29,780 nt of DNA, taken from NCBI GenBank assembly GCA_046734795.1, contig JBKPRX010000107.1:1-29780 (forward strand), given 5' to 3'. The stretch comes from JBKPRX01 sp046734795 (GTDB lineage: Bacteria > Actinomycetota > Thermoleophilia > Gaiellales > Gaiellaceae). Made by a program: the position numbers and the translations under genes. The notes under the pieces were generated by a model. That model was not told the DNA's origin, did no database searches, and was given only the letters and a program-made list of their open reading frames with translations. Shown here in pieces: positions 23,775 through 29,780 of this stretch; the stretch's first letter is position 1, and the number at the start of each line of letters is the position of its first letter.

Positions 23775-23780
23775 AGCCTA
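23775..23780 (-). promoter_or_regulatory. Leaderless-type -10 element of the acyl-CoA dehydrogenase
   Basis: TAGGCT on the minus strand is followed by seven bases and the ATG at 23767. It fills most of the 18-base gap behind the DUF3052 gene. Confidence 0.45.
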
Positions 23781-23785
23781 TCCGT

Positions 23786-24193
23786 CTACCGGTCGGCCAG
23801 GCGGCGTACGAAGCGCAGTCCGGACCATGTCTCGTCGATCGCGCAGACTTTGTTGTCGACCAATCCGTGTGCGAGGCCGATCTCGCGGACGACGTGCTCC
23901 GTCAGGTCGGTCGGAATGCCCGAAGCGCGCTTCGGCCACGCGACCCAGACGCCGCCGTCGGTCGCCGTCGCATCGGCGAGACGTGCGAATCGGCCCTCGA
24001 GATCCGAGCGCTTCGTCGTGAAGCACACGACGATGTCGTGGTCGCGTTGCAGCCGCCTTCGGATCCGCACTGCGTCCGGCAGGGGGTCGAGGAGGCGCTC
24101 GAAGCCATCGGGCGCAGAGACGAGTGCGACGTCCGAACCTTCTTTCAGGCCGAGCTTGCGGGCGAGCGGCGTTCCCGAGTAGCCGGAGGTCAA
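23786..24193 (-). CDS. DUF3052-family protein
   Basis: The 135-residue protein opens TSGYSGTPLARKLGLKEG and continues VALVSAPDGFERLLDPLP, the pattern of actinobacterial DUF3052 proteins, with a conserved GGVWVAWPKRASG and a C-terminal SGLRFVRR. Function is unknown. The TTG at 24193 was chosen because the homology-like region begins there and TACGAT lies exactly seven bases upstream; a longer frame starting at 24325 would make its ATG overlap the ATG of the divergent regulator, leaving no room for either promoter. Confidence 0.78.
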   Translation of the reverse strand: MTSGYSGTPLARKLGLKEGSDVALVSAPDGFERLLDPLPDAVRIRRRLQRDHDIVVCFTTKRSDLEGRFARLADATATDGGVWVAWPKRASGIPTDLTEHVVREIGLAHGLVDNKVCAIDETWSGLRFVRRLADR

Positions 24194-24200
24194 GTCGCCG

Positions 24201-24206
24201 ATCGTA
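24201..24206 (-). promoter_or_regulatory. Leaderless-type -10 element of the DUF3052 gene
   Basis: TACGAT on the minus strand is followed by seven bases and the TTG at 24193. It supports the short start. Confidence 0.45.
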
Positions 24207-24252
24207 ACGAGCGACGCGTCTGCAGTCGCCGCGCCGCGACGGGCCGCTTGTT

Positions 24253-24281
24253 GAACGTTCGTCACGCTTTCGTTCCGAACG
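24253..24281. promoter_or_regulatory. Pair of palindromes in the divergent DUF3052/regulator gap
   Basis: GAACGTTC (24253-24260) and CGTTCCGAACG (24271-24281) share GAAC/GTTC half-sites. They lie upstream of the regulator's -35. The spacing does not fit a LexA box (GAAC, four bases, GTTC). Confidence 0.35.
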
Positions 24282-24287
24282 GACATC

Positions 24288-24316
24288 TGGTCAGCGGTCG
24301 AGCACGCCGGTACGTT
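24288..24316 (+). promoter_or_regulatory. Promoter of the atypical response regulator
   Basis: TGGTCA (24288-24293), 17 bases and TACGTT (24311-24316), followed by seven bases and the ATG at 24324, make a full leaderless-type promoter. Confidence 0.5.
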
Positions 24317-24323
24317 CGCGCTC

Positions 24324-24956
24324 ATGTCGACTTCACTCGTTCTCTCGGAGCCGGAGCCCGAGACGCGTGGCTACCTGGCGCGCCATCTGTCGGACGACGG
24401 CTTCGAGGTCATTCCGGCCGACGATCCCGCCGACGCAGTCGTGACGCCCGCGCTCGTGCTGCTCGGCGACGCGGCTGCACTCGAGCGTTGGGAGCCGCCG
24501 TGCCCGGTGATCGTGCTCGGCTCGCGCGAGGCGGACTCCGTCGATCGTCTGCGCGCGTTCCAGCGCGGCTGCGACGACTACCTCGGCCGGCCGTTTGAGT
24601 ACGAAGAGCTGCTCGCACGCATTCGCGCCGTGCTGCGCCGGACGACGCCTGCGCGCTCCGAACGTCTCGTCGTGCGTGACCTTGCGATCGACCAAGTCAC
24701 GCGTCGCGTCGCAGTCGCCGACCGGCGCGTCGCGCTCGCGGCAAAGGAGTACGAGCTCCTCGTGCGACTTGCGAGCGAGCCCGAGCGCGTGTTCACGAAG
24801 GACGAGCTTCTCCGCGAGGTCTGGGGCTTTCGATCCGCGGCGCGAACGCGAACGCTCGACTCTCATGCGTCGCGTTTGCGCCGAAAGCTCCAAGCGGCCG
24901 GCGGTCGCGGGTATGTCATGAACGTGTGGGGCGTCGGCTACCGCCTGACGGATTAG
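24324..24956 (+). CDS. OmpR-like response regulator with degenerate receiver
   Basis: The 210-residue protein has an intact C-terminal winged helix (about 112-208: RRVALAAKEYELLVRLA, VWGF, RLRRKL, WGVGYRL). Its N-terminal receiver has lost the key residues: the acidic pair is Ser8-Glu9, the position of the phosphoacceptor Asp is Gly48 (followed by Asp49), and the conserved Lys is Arg89 in GRPF. The stretch after it is about 15 residues shorter than usual, so helix 3 is reduced. It is probably controlled without phosphorylation. No kinase is adjacent. It is divergent from DUF3052 and convergent with ogt, the stops overlapping. Confidence 0.87.
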   Translation: MSTSLVLSEPEPETRGYLARHLSDDGFEVIPADDPADAVVTPALVLLGDAAALERWEPPCPVIVLGSREADSVDRLRAFQRGCDDYLGRPFEYEELLARIRAVLRRTTPARSERLVVRDLAIDQVTRRVAVADRRVALAAKEYELLVRLASEPERVFTKDELLREVWGFRSAARTRTLDSHASRLRRKLQAAGGRGYVMNVWGVGYRLTD

Positions 24957-25513
24957 AGGAGCGCGCCCTCGAGCCGCAGGAGCCGCTCCTTGACGTCGAG
25001 GCCGCCGCCGTAGCCGACGAGGCTGCCGTTTGCTCCGATCACGCGGTGGCACGGCAGGACGATCGGGATCCGGTTTCGGTTCATCACGGTGCCGACCGCG
25101 CGTGCCGCACTGGGGCGGCCGACCTGCCGCGCGAGCGTGCCGTAGGTCGTCACGTGTCCGTATCCGACCTTCGCGAGCTCGCGTAGCACGTCGAGATGGA
25201 ACTCCGGCACGAGCCGCAGGTCGAGCTCGAGGTCGAACTCGGTGCGCTTGCCGGCGAAGTACTCGTCGAGCTCGCTGCGCGCCCGGTCGACCGGCTTCGA
25301 CGTCCGCAGGACACGCGGCCCGTACTCGCGCGCGAGCTGCTCGCGCGCCTCGTCCGGATTCGGACGGAACTGGATGCGGCAGATGCCGCGATCGGTCGCG
25401 CCGACGAGCAGGGTTCCGATCGGGGTGTCTGCAAGGTCGTAGGCCGCGTCGAGCAAGCCGGCCTCGGCGGCGGCCGCGCGGAAGCGCTCGTCGAGCTCAG
25501 TCGGAACGTTCAT
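24953..25513 (-). CDS. ogt: Methylated-DNA-protein-cysteine methyltransferase
   Basis: The 186-residue suicide repair protein removes O6-alkyl groups from guanine onto its own cysteine. The acceptor is Cys155 in VLPCHRVIG; other family elements are TTYGTLARQVG, SAARAVGTVMNRN and the closing GGLDVKERLLRLEG. The N-terminal domain is present and of ordinary length. The first 17 bases overlap the end of the sigma factor gene on the same strand, so the two are coupled. It ends tail to tail with the response regulator. Confidence 0.94.
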   Translation of the reverse strand: MNVPTELDERFRAAAAEAGLLDAAYDLADTPIGTLLVGATDRGICRIQFRPNPDEAREQLAREYGPRVLRTSKPVDRARSELDEYFAGKRTEFDLELDLRLVPEFHLDVLRELAKVGYGHVTTYGTLARQVGRPSAARAVGTVMNRNRIPIVLPCHRVIGANGSLVGYGGGLDVKERLLRLEGALL

Positions 25514-25979
25514 CGGTCAACCTCCTTCGGAGCCGCCGCACGCCGGACGAGGCGGCCTGTCGCGCGGCCGCCTCCGTCGAGTCCAGCGCCGCAGCAATCT
25601 GGGCGTAGTCCAAGTCGTAGCCGTACCGGAGCACGACGGCCGTCTTCTCTTTCGGCGGCAGCACGCAGGCGAGGTCCGCGAGCTCCTCGAACGCAGGACG
25701 ATCGGCGCCGTCCCAGCTCTCGAGCTCGGGCAGCTCGGTCGTCGCGCGCTCGCGGCGGCTCAGGTCGATCACGATGCGACTCGCGATCGTCAGAATCCAC
25801 GCGCGTAGGTGCGCGCCATGCTCGAGCCGCGGGTACGCACGAAGCGCACGCAGAAATGTGTCCTGGAACGCGTCGTCAGCACGCTCGAGTCCGAGCCGTT
25901 TCCTGAGGAACCCGAGCACCTCGGCTCGATGCTCCTCGTAGAACACCTCGAACGACGGCACCGGTTGGGCGAACGGCAT
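25497..25979 (-). CDS. ECF-type RNA polymerase sigma factor
   Basis: The 160-residue sigma factor has region 2 at about 10-75 (FEVFYEEHRAEVLGFL ... ADDAFQDTFLRALRAY ... RAWILTIASRIVIDLSRRE) and region 4 at about 105-155 (LPPKEKTAVVLRYGYDLDYAQIAAALDST). No anti-sigma factor is adjacent. It overlaps ogt, so a role in alkylation or other stress regulation is possible. The ATG at 25979 has AAGGA just upstream and TACGTT nine bases before it. It is divergent from the PfkB kinase by 37 bases. Confidence 0.88.
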   Translation of the reverse strand: MPFAQPVPSFEVFYEEHRAEVLGFLRKRLGLERADDAFQDTFLRALRAYPRLEHGAHLRAWILTIASRIVIDLSRRERATTELPELESWDGADRPAFEELADLACVLPPKEKTAVVLRYGYDLDYAQIAAALDSTEAAARQAASSGVRRLRRRLTDERSD

Positions 25980-25988
25980 CGTCCTTGA

Positions 25989-26006
25989 AACGTATTCGTC
26001 AACGAA
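25989..26006. promoter_or_regulatory. Divergent sigma factor/PfkB promoter region with inverted repeat
   Basis: TACGTT (25994..25989, minus strand) lies nine bases before the sigma factor ATG. TTCGT-CA-ACGAA (25995-26006) is a 5-bp inverted repeat beside it. Only 37 bases separate the two start codons, so the promoters must overlap. Confidence 0.32.
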
Positions 26007-26016
26007 GATGTGAGAC

Positions 26017-26829
26017 GTGAAGATCGCGGTCGTCGGGCACGTCGAGTGGATCGAGTTCGTCCGCGTCGAGCGTGTGCCGGCACCGGGCGAGATCGTCCAC
26101 GCGCTCGAGACGTGGGAGGAGGCGGCCGGCGGCGGCGCAGTCGCGGCCGTCCAGCTCGCGAACCTGGGTACGGAGGCGCACCTCTTCACGACGCTCGGAA
26201 CCGACGACCGTGGCCGCCGCGCCCGTGAGCAGCTCGAGTCCCAGGGCGTCATCGTGCATGCGTGTACGAGCAAAGAGCCGCAGCGGCGCGGATTCACCTA
26301 CGTCGACGAGGTGGGGCAGAGGACGATCACGATCCTCGGTCCGAAGCAGGTGCCGCGCGGCGGCGACGGTGCGCTTCCGTGGGAAGAGCTGGCACGCGCC
26401 GACGGCGCGTTCTTCGTCAGCGGCGACGTCGAGGCGCTTCAGCACGCACGTCGCGCGCGTGTGCTCGTCGCCACGGCGCGCGAGCTCGCGACGCTTCAAC
26501 GTGGCGCTCTGACGCTCGACGCCCTCGTCGGAAGCGGCGAAGACGACGGCGAGCGCTACCGCGCCGGAGACCTCGAGCCGGAGCCTCGCCTCGTGATCAC
26601 GACCGCCGGCCCGCTCGGCGGATGGGTCCAGCCGGGCGGGCCGTTCCGAGCGGCTCCGCTTCCGGGCGAGGTCGGCGACGCGTATGGCTGCGGCGACTGC
26701 TTCGCCGCGGGCCTCACGCTCGCGCTCGCCGAGGGCCGGCCGGCCGAGGAGGCCGTCGAGCTCGGCGCGCAATGCGGCGCTGCCGTCCTCTGTGGTCGCG
26801 GTGCCTACGCGGGTCAGCTCAGGATGTAA
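26017..26829 (+). CDS. PfkB-family (ribokinase-like) carbohydrate kinase
   Basis: The 270-residue kinase phosphorylates a sugar or nucleoside using ATP. The N-terminal signature VVGHVEWIEFVRV and GGGAVAAVQLANLG, and the C-terminal signature DAYGCGDCFAAGLTLALAEG, which holds the anion hole and the catalytic Asp (the usual form is DTTGAGDAF), are visible. It is somewhat shorter than typical 300-residue members. The substrate is unknown. The start is GTG at 26017. It is convergent with the 46-residue ORF, overlapping by 16 bases. Confidence 0.86.
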   Translation: MKIAVVGHVEWIEFVRVERVPAPGEIVHALETWEEAAGGGAVAAVQLANLGTEAHLFTTLGTDDRGRRAREQLESQGVIVHACTSKEPQRRGFTYVDEVGQRTITILGPKQVPRGGDGALPWEELARADGAFFVSGDVEALQHARRARVLVATARELATLQRGALTLDALVGSGEDDGERYRAGDLEPEPRLVITTAGPLGGWVQPGGPFRAAPLPGEVGDAYGCGDCFAAGLTLALAEGRPAEEAVELGAQCGAAVLCGRGAYAGQLRM

Positions 26830-26954
26830 CGGCCGGGACGAATCGCCAGCCGCTCGTAGTCGGCGTGGAATCCCGTCCACGAGGCGACGTCGCCGCGGTC
26901 GGCGACGAGAAACGGGTCGCCGTTCGTCCAGATCCGGCCGATCAGCGGCGACAT
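26814..26954 (-). CDS. Small ORF of 46 residues, possibly an Imm21-like fragment
   Basis: From ATG at 26954 the frame encodes 46 residues (SPLIGRIWTNGDPFLVADRG, later SWTGFHADYERL and PGRYILS) with strongly G/C-ending codons (41 of 46), unlike random noncoding sequence here. The GDPFLVADR ... WTG ... DYERL pattern vaguely recalls the start of Imm21-type immunity domains, so it could be a truncated relative; this is speculative. It has no ribosome site and follows the methyltransferase gene by 63 bases on the same strand. Confidence 0.4.
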   Translation of the reverse strand: MSPLIGRIWTNGDPFLVADRGDVASWTGFHADYERLAIRPGRYILS

Positions 26955-27017
26955 GGGTATTCCGGAGGCTAGAACCTTCCGTCGTTGGGTGTCGTGGCGG
27001 AGCGGTTTCGGGGAGGC

Positions 27018-27710
27018 TCAGTCGTCGTTGAACGCGCCGTAGACGGCGATCATCCCGTCACGCCAGAACACTTCCGGCCGCGGAAAGCCGGCCGCCGCGA
27101 TCAGGCCGAGCTCGTCGGGGAGCGAGACGTAGAAATCCTCCTCCGCCCATTGGGCGAGATGTCCTTCCGCTTCCGGCCCAGAGATTCCGTGCTGCGCCAT
27201 GTGCGCGAACAGGTCGTCGATCATGCGGCGCCGTTCGGGCCCGTCGTCGTAGATGAGTGCGTCCGCGACGACGATGAGGCCGCCCGGTGCGAGCGCTTCG
27301 CTCATCGATCGGTAAAGCTCGCGCTTCTCAGCGTGCGTGGCGACGTGGTGCAGTGCGAGCGAAGCAACGACGGCATGGCAGTGCGGAAGCTCGTCCATGA
27401 AGCTCCCGTGTCGCGCTCGGAACCGGCCGGCATACGGCGCGCAGCGCTCGGTTGCGACCTCGAGCATGTTCGGGTCGATATCCACGAGCTCGACGCGGAC
27501 CCTCGGGAGCGCCTCGAGCACCGCGGCTCCGAGAGCGCCAGTCCCCGTTCCGAGGTCGATGACGAGCCCGTCCGTTGGGACGTGGCCGTCGAGCCAGTGC
27601 ACGACGGTCTCGATCATTCGCTCGTAGCCCGGGATGAAAGCCCGGATCGTCTTGTCGTACTCATCCGCGGCGACGCCGAGATGTCCGGCGACGCGGTGCT
27701 CGGCTGCCAT
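27018..27710 (-). CDS. Class I SAM-dependent methyltransferase
   Basis: The 230-residue protein has the SAM-binding motif VIDLGTGTGALG at about 49-60, an acidic ribose-binding residue in VELVDIDPNML, motif IV ASLALHHV and a later APGGLIVVADALI. The family resembles small-molecule or CmoA-like methyltransferases; the substrate is not identifiable. The ATG at 27710 is six bases after a TAAGCT -10. It is divergent from mraZ, back to back with its promoter. Confidence 0.86.
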   Translation of the reverse strand: MAAEHRVAGHLGVAADEYDKTIRAFIPGYERMIETVVHWLDGHVPTDGLVIDLGTGTGALGAAVLEALPRVRVELVDIDPNMLEVATERCAPYAGRFRARHGSFMDELPHCHAVVASLALHHVATHAEKRELYRSMSEALAPGGLIVVADALIYDDGPERRRMIDDLFAHMAQHGISGPEAEGHLAQWAEEDFYVSLPDELGLIAAAGFPRPEVFWRDGMIAVYGAFNDD

Positions 27711-27716
27711 CGGCCG

Positions 27717-27745
27717 AGCTTAGGAGGTCACGCGGGCCCGGCCAA
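27717..27745 (-). promoter_or_regulatory. Methyltransferase promoter
   Basis: On the minus strand, TTGGCC (27745..27740), 17 bases and TAAGCT (27722..27717) make a promoter, followed by six bases and the ATG at 27710, giving a leaderless transcript. Confidence 0.5.
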
Positions 27746-27747
27746 GG

Positions 27748-27776
27748 TTGCAGAATGGGGGTCTGTGGTTTATCGT
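27748..27776 (+). promoter_or_regulatory. Promoter of the mraZ division cluster
   Basis: TTGCAG (27748-27753), 17 bases and TATCGT (27771-27776) fit a sigma-70-type promoter. Transcription would begin near 27783, leaving a 28-base leader with GGGAG nine bases before the mraZ ATG. The -35 lies two bases from that of the divergent methyltransferase promoter. Confidence 0.5.
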
Positions 27777-27798
27777 GGGGGAAAGTGGAGAGGATTGG
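27765..27798 (+). promoter_or_regulatory. MraZ-type operator: four TGG repeats at a 10-base period
   Basis: GTGG at 27765, GTGG at 27775, GTGG at 27785 and TTGG at 27795 are each spaced exactly ten bases. MraZ in other bacteria binds short TGGG/GTGG-type direct repeats with this period upstream of its own gene. The repeats overlap the -10, consistent with autorepression. Confidence 0.65.
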
Positions 27799-27810
27799 GA
27801 GCGTCCAACG

Positions 27811-28245
27811 ATGCTTCTCGGCGAGCACGAGCACACGATCGACGACAAGAACCGGCTCACGCTGCCGGCGCGATTTCGCGCCCGGTTCGCGGACGGGATC
27901 GTCGTAACGCGCGGGATGGACGGCTGCCTCTACGCCTACACGCGCGCCGACTGGGATCGGCTCGTCGAGACGCGCCTCGCGACGCTCGACCCGTTGAGCC
28001 AGGAAGGCCGGCGGCTCCACCGCTTCTTCTTCTCGGGCGCCGCCGAGGCCGAGCTCGATAAGCAGGGGCGGCTGATGCTGCCGGGCGCGCTTCTCTCGCA
28101 CGCGAAGCTCGGCCGCGACGTCGTCGTCGCCGGAGTCCACGACCACCTCGAGATCTGGGACCGCGCCGCCTGGCGCAAGGAGCTGGCAGAGGTCGAAGGG
28201 AGTGCGGAGCATGTTGCCGAACGTCTTGCAACCAAGAACGACTGA
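27811..28245 (+). CDS. mraZ: Transcriptional regulator MraZ
   Basis: The 144-residue protein has two AbrB/SpoVT-type half-domains, with the motifs DDKNRLTLPARFR (early) and DKQGRLMLPG (later), and the usual length. It binds repeats upstream of its own operon and controls the division and cell-wall cluster. The ATG at 27811 has GGGAG nine bases upstream; a longer frame from 27748 would start upstream of the predicted transcript start. Its end overlaps rsmH by 35 bases. Confidence 0.94.
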   Translation: MLLGEHEHTIDDKNRLTLPARFRARFADGIVVTRGMDGCLYAYTRADWDRLVETRLATLDPLSQEGRRLHRFFFSGAAEAELDKQGRLMLPGALLSHAKLGRDVVVAGVHDHLEIWDRAAWRKELAEVEGSAEHVAERLATKND

Positions 28246-29167
28246 TCACGTTCCCGTACTCGCCGCGGAGGTGCGCGATGCGCTCGCCCTTTCCTCGGGA
28301 GAGACGGTCGTCGATGCCACCTTCGGAGCGGGTGGTCACGCTGCGCTGCTCGCGGCCGATCTCGGCGGGCACGGCAAGCTGATCGCGATCGACCAAGACG
28401 CTTCCGTCCGTCCGTACTTCGAGAGCTTCAGCAGACAGACGCGCGTCCAGACGCGCTTCCTCCGCGGCCGGTTCGACGTCGTCCTCCGTCAGCTCGCCGA
28501 CAACGGCGTGCGCGCGGATGCCGTGCTGCTCGACCTCGGCGTCTCGAGCATGCAGCTCGACCGTCCGGAGCGCGGGTTCTCGTACGCAGCCGACGCACCG
28601 CTCGACATGCGAATGGACTCGTCGGCGGAGACGACCGCCGCGCAACTTGTCAACGAGCTCTCGGAACGCGACCTGGCGACGACCTTCCGGCGCTACGGCG
28701 AAGAGCGATACGCGAAGCAGATCGCGCGAGCGATCGTGCGGCGACGTCGGCAAGAGCAGTTCGAGCGAACGGGCGAGCTTGTGGAGACGATCAAGGCGGC
28801 GATTCCCGCGCCGGCACGCTTCGGTGACGGGCATCCGGCGAAGCGCGTCTTCCAGGCGTTGCGCATCGCCGTGAACGACGAGCTCGGTGCGCTCGAGGCG
28901 GCGCTGCCGGCGGCGTTCGAGCTGCTGCGCCCAGGCGGGCGGCTGGCCGTCATCAGCTTCCACTCGCTCGAGGACCGCATGGTCAAGTACTTCCTCCGCG
29001 ACAAGGAACGCGGCTGCACGTGTCCGCCGGACTTTCCGGTCTGCGTCTGCGGTCACGAGCCCGAGCTCCGCGCAATTCAGCGCCGGCCGATTCGACCCGG
29101 CGCTCCGGAGGTTGCGCTGAACCCGCGCGCGGGGTCCGCTCGGCTCCGCGCTGCGGTGAAGGCCTGA
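28211..29167 (+). CDS. rsmH: 16S rRNA (cytosine-1402-N4) methyltransferase RsmH
   Basis: The 318-residue enzyme methylates C1402 of 16S rRNA with SAM. It has HVPVLAAEV at the start, the SAM motif DATFGAGGHAA (39-43 core), LLDLGVSSMQLD, GERYAKQIARAIV, HPAKRVFQALRIAVNDEL and FHSLEDRMVK. A Cys-rich loop (CTCPPDFPVCVCG) near the C-terminus is common in the family. The ATG at 28211 has AAGGGAG eight bases upstream; the GTG at 28202 in frame is an alternative. The gene overlaps mraZ and touches ftsL (TGATG). Confidence 0.95.
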   Translation: MLPNVLQPRTTDHVPVLAAEVRDALALSSGETVVDATFGAGGHAALLAADLGGHGKLIAIDQDASVRPYFESFSRQTRVQTRFLRGRFDVVLRQLADNGVRADAVLLDLGVSSMQLDRPERGFSYAADAPLDMRMDSSAETTAAQLVNELSERDLATTFRRYGEERYAKQIARAIVRRRRQEQFERTGELVETIKAAIPAPARFGDGHPAKRVFQALRIAVNDELGALEAALPAAFELLRPGGRLAVISFHSLEDRMVKYFLRDKERGCTCPPDFPVCVCGHEPELRAIQRRPIRPGAPEVALNPRAGSARLRAAVKA

Positions 29168-29550
29168 TGGCCGGCTGGTCGAACGCCGCCACGGCGCCGG
29201 CGCAGCGTCCGGCTCCACGCCGGAAAGCGCCGCCGAAAGCTGCGCCGAAGGCAGCGGCCGCACCGCGCCGTCGAGCACGCCTACGGACGTCCGGCGCGAT
29301 CGTCTGGATCGCCGTGATCGCGCTCCTGCTTGCCGGCGTGGTCGCGCTCAACGTCGCCGTCCTCCGCCTCAACATGCGCGCCGATCATCTTGACCAGCAG
29401 CGGGCGCGGCTTCGCGCCGACAACGCCGCATTGCAGTCGGAACTCGCGAGTACCGCCGCCGTTTCTCGCCTTCAGAACAAAGCGTTCGCGCTCGGGTTGC
29501 GGCCCGCGATGCCGGAGGACACGACGTACGTGCAGCTAACTGGTCGCTAG
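29167..29550 (+). CDS. ftsL: FtsL/FtsB-like division protein
   Basis: The 127-residue protein has a basic, Ala/Pro/Lys-rich cytoplasmic N-terminus (about 1-40), one membrane span (about 44-66) and a periplasmic leucine-zipper-like coiled coil (LNMRADHLDQQRARLRADN). The topology, size and place between rsmH and ftsI are those of FtsL, which holds the divisome complex with FtsB and FtsQ. Sequence conservation of FtsL is low, so the call rests mostly on topology and order. ATG at 29167 shares one base with the rsmH stop. Confidence 0.82.
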   Translation: MAGWSNAATAPAQRPAPRRKAPPKAAPKAAAAPRRRARLRTSGAIVWIAVIALLLAGVVALNVAVLRLNMRADHLDQQRARLRADNAALQSELASTAAVSRLQNKAFALGLRPAMPEDTTYVQLTGR

Positions 29551-29780
29551 TGCGCCGGCAGCAGCAACTCGTCAACCGCAGAATTCGGCTTCTCCTGCTC
29601 CTGCTCGTCTGTGCGTTCGGAGTGCTGCTCTTGCGCGCGACGTGGATTCAGGGAGTCGAAGCGAGCTCGCTGGCGGCGCGCGCACAATCGCAGCAAGAGG
29701 GAACGATTGTCCTTCCGGCGAGTCGCGGAACCATCTACGACCGCACCGGCGTGCGCCTCGCGCTCGGGGAGCAGGCGATC
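29550..29780 (+). CDS. ftsI: Division-specific penicillin-binding protein FtsI, N-terminal part
   Basis: A GTG at 29550 overlaps the ftsL stop by one base and the frame stays open to the window edge (77 codons). It shows a short cytoplasmic start, one membrane span (about 12-30, RLLLLLLVCAFGVLLLRA) and then the conserved beginning of class B penicillin-binding proteins, LPASRGTIYDRTGVRLA. The transpeptidase domain lies outside the window. FtsI cross-links septal peptidoglycan. The order mraZ-rsmH-ftsL-ftsI is the usual one. Confidence 0.9.
   Translation, partial: MRRQQQLVNRRIRLLLLLLVCAFGVLLLRATWIQGVEASSLAARAQSQQEGTIVLPASRGTIYDRTGVRLALGEQAI

Noticed and set aside
24253..24281. LexA/SOS box
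   Set aside because: The half-sites GAAC and GTTC occur, but not with the four-base spacing of the actinobacterial/Bacillus LexA box.
26814..27710. Stop-codon readthrough from the methyltransferase into the 46-residue ORF
   Set aside because: The two are in the same frame with no other stop between them, but the 21 linking codons (for example CTA, ATA, AAA, CGA) are unlike coding sequence here, so chance is the simpler reading.
1..29780. CRISPR array, insertion sequence or prophage
   Set aside because: No regularly spaced repeats, transposase, integrase or terminal inverted repeats were seen; gene content is uniform housekeeping with even codon use.

Overview
The window is GC-rich bacterial chromosome with tightly packed genes, frequent GTG and TTG starts and many 4-base stop/start overlaps. 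It looks like an actinobacterium. The gene mix (fused SecDF next to queA, tgt and yajC; the start of a mraZ-rsmH-ftsL-ftsI cluster; a DUF3052 protein; many leaderless-type promoters) suggests a deep lineage such as Thermoleophilia. The class assignment is inference; there is no rRNA or tRNA gene here to test it.

Layout. 1-3439 is read on the minus strand: a SPOR-domain membrane protein and a zinc-ribbon protein, a 56-residue membrane protein, an aldehyde dehydrogenase and a stand-alone cyclic-nucleotide-binding protein. 3500-7284 (plus) holds a thiolase, a PLP-dependent decarboxylase and a small PUA/EVE-like protein, linked by TTGA overlaps, then a 3-hydroxyacyl-CoA dehydrogenase with its own -10 element. 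7281-10315 (minus) is a CPA1-type antiporter coupled to a secreted N,N-dimethylformamidase-like protein. 10436-13058 (plus) is a small secreted protein followed by an OmpR-type response regulator and a histidine kinase. A minus-strand coiled-coil protein (13119-13565) separates this from the queA, ribbon-helix-helix regulator, tgt, yajC, secDF region, which continues into a UbiK-like coiled-coil protein, a UbiB/ABC1 kinase, an alpha/beta hydrolase and a membrane protein (to 22519).

22532-24193 (minus) is an acyl-CoA dehydrogenase and a DUF3052 protein, divergent from a response regulator with a degenerate receiver (24324-24956). An ECF-like sigma factor overlaps ogt (24953-25979, minus), divergent from a PfkB-type sugar kinase. 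After a 46-residue small ORF and a methyltransferase (both minus), the window ends in the division and cell-wall cluster mraZ, rsmH, ftsL-like, ftsI (27811 to the right edge). That cluster is preceded by four MraZ-type repeats at an exact 10-base period overlapping the promoter.

The genes are mostly housekeeping: fatty acid/CoA metabolism, Sec export, tRNA queuosine modification, DNA repair and cell division. No defence system, prophage, transposon or CRISPR array was seen. The features most worth a second look are a duplicated palindromic operator around a ribbon-helix-helix gene placed between queA and tgt, a UbiK-like/UbiB-like pair, a 16-codon ORF that bridges two genes by ATGA overlaps at both ends, a response regulator lacking its phosphorylation residues, and the recurring TAnnnT element 6-8 bases before start codons, which implies widespread leaderless transcription and settles at least one start.
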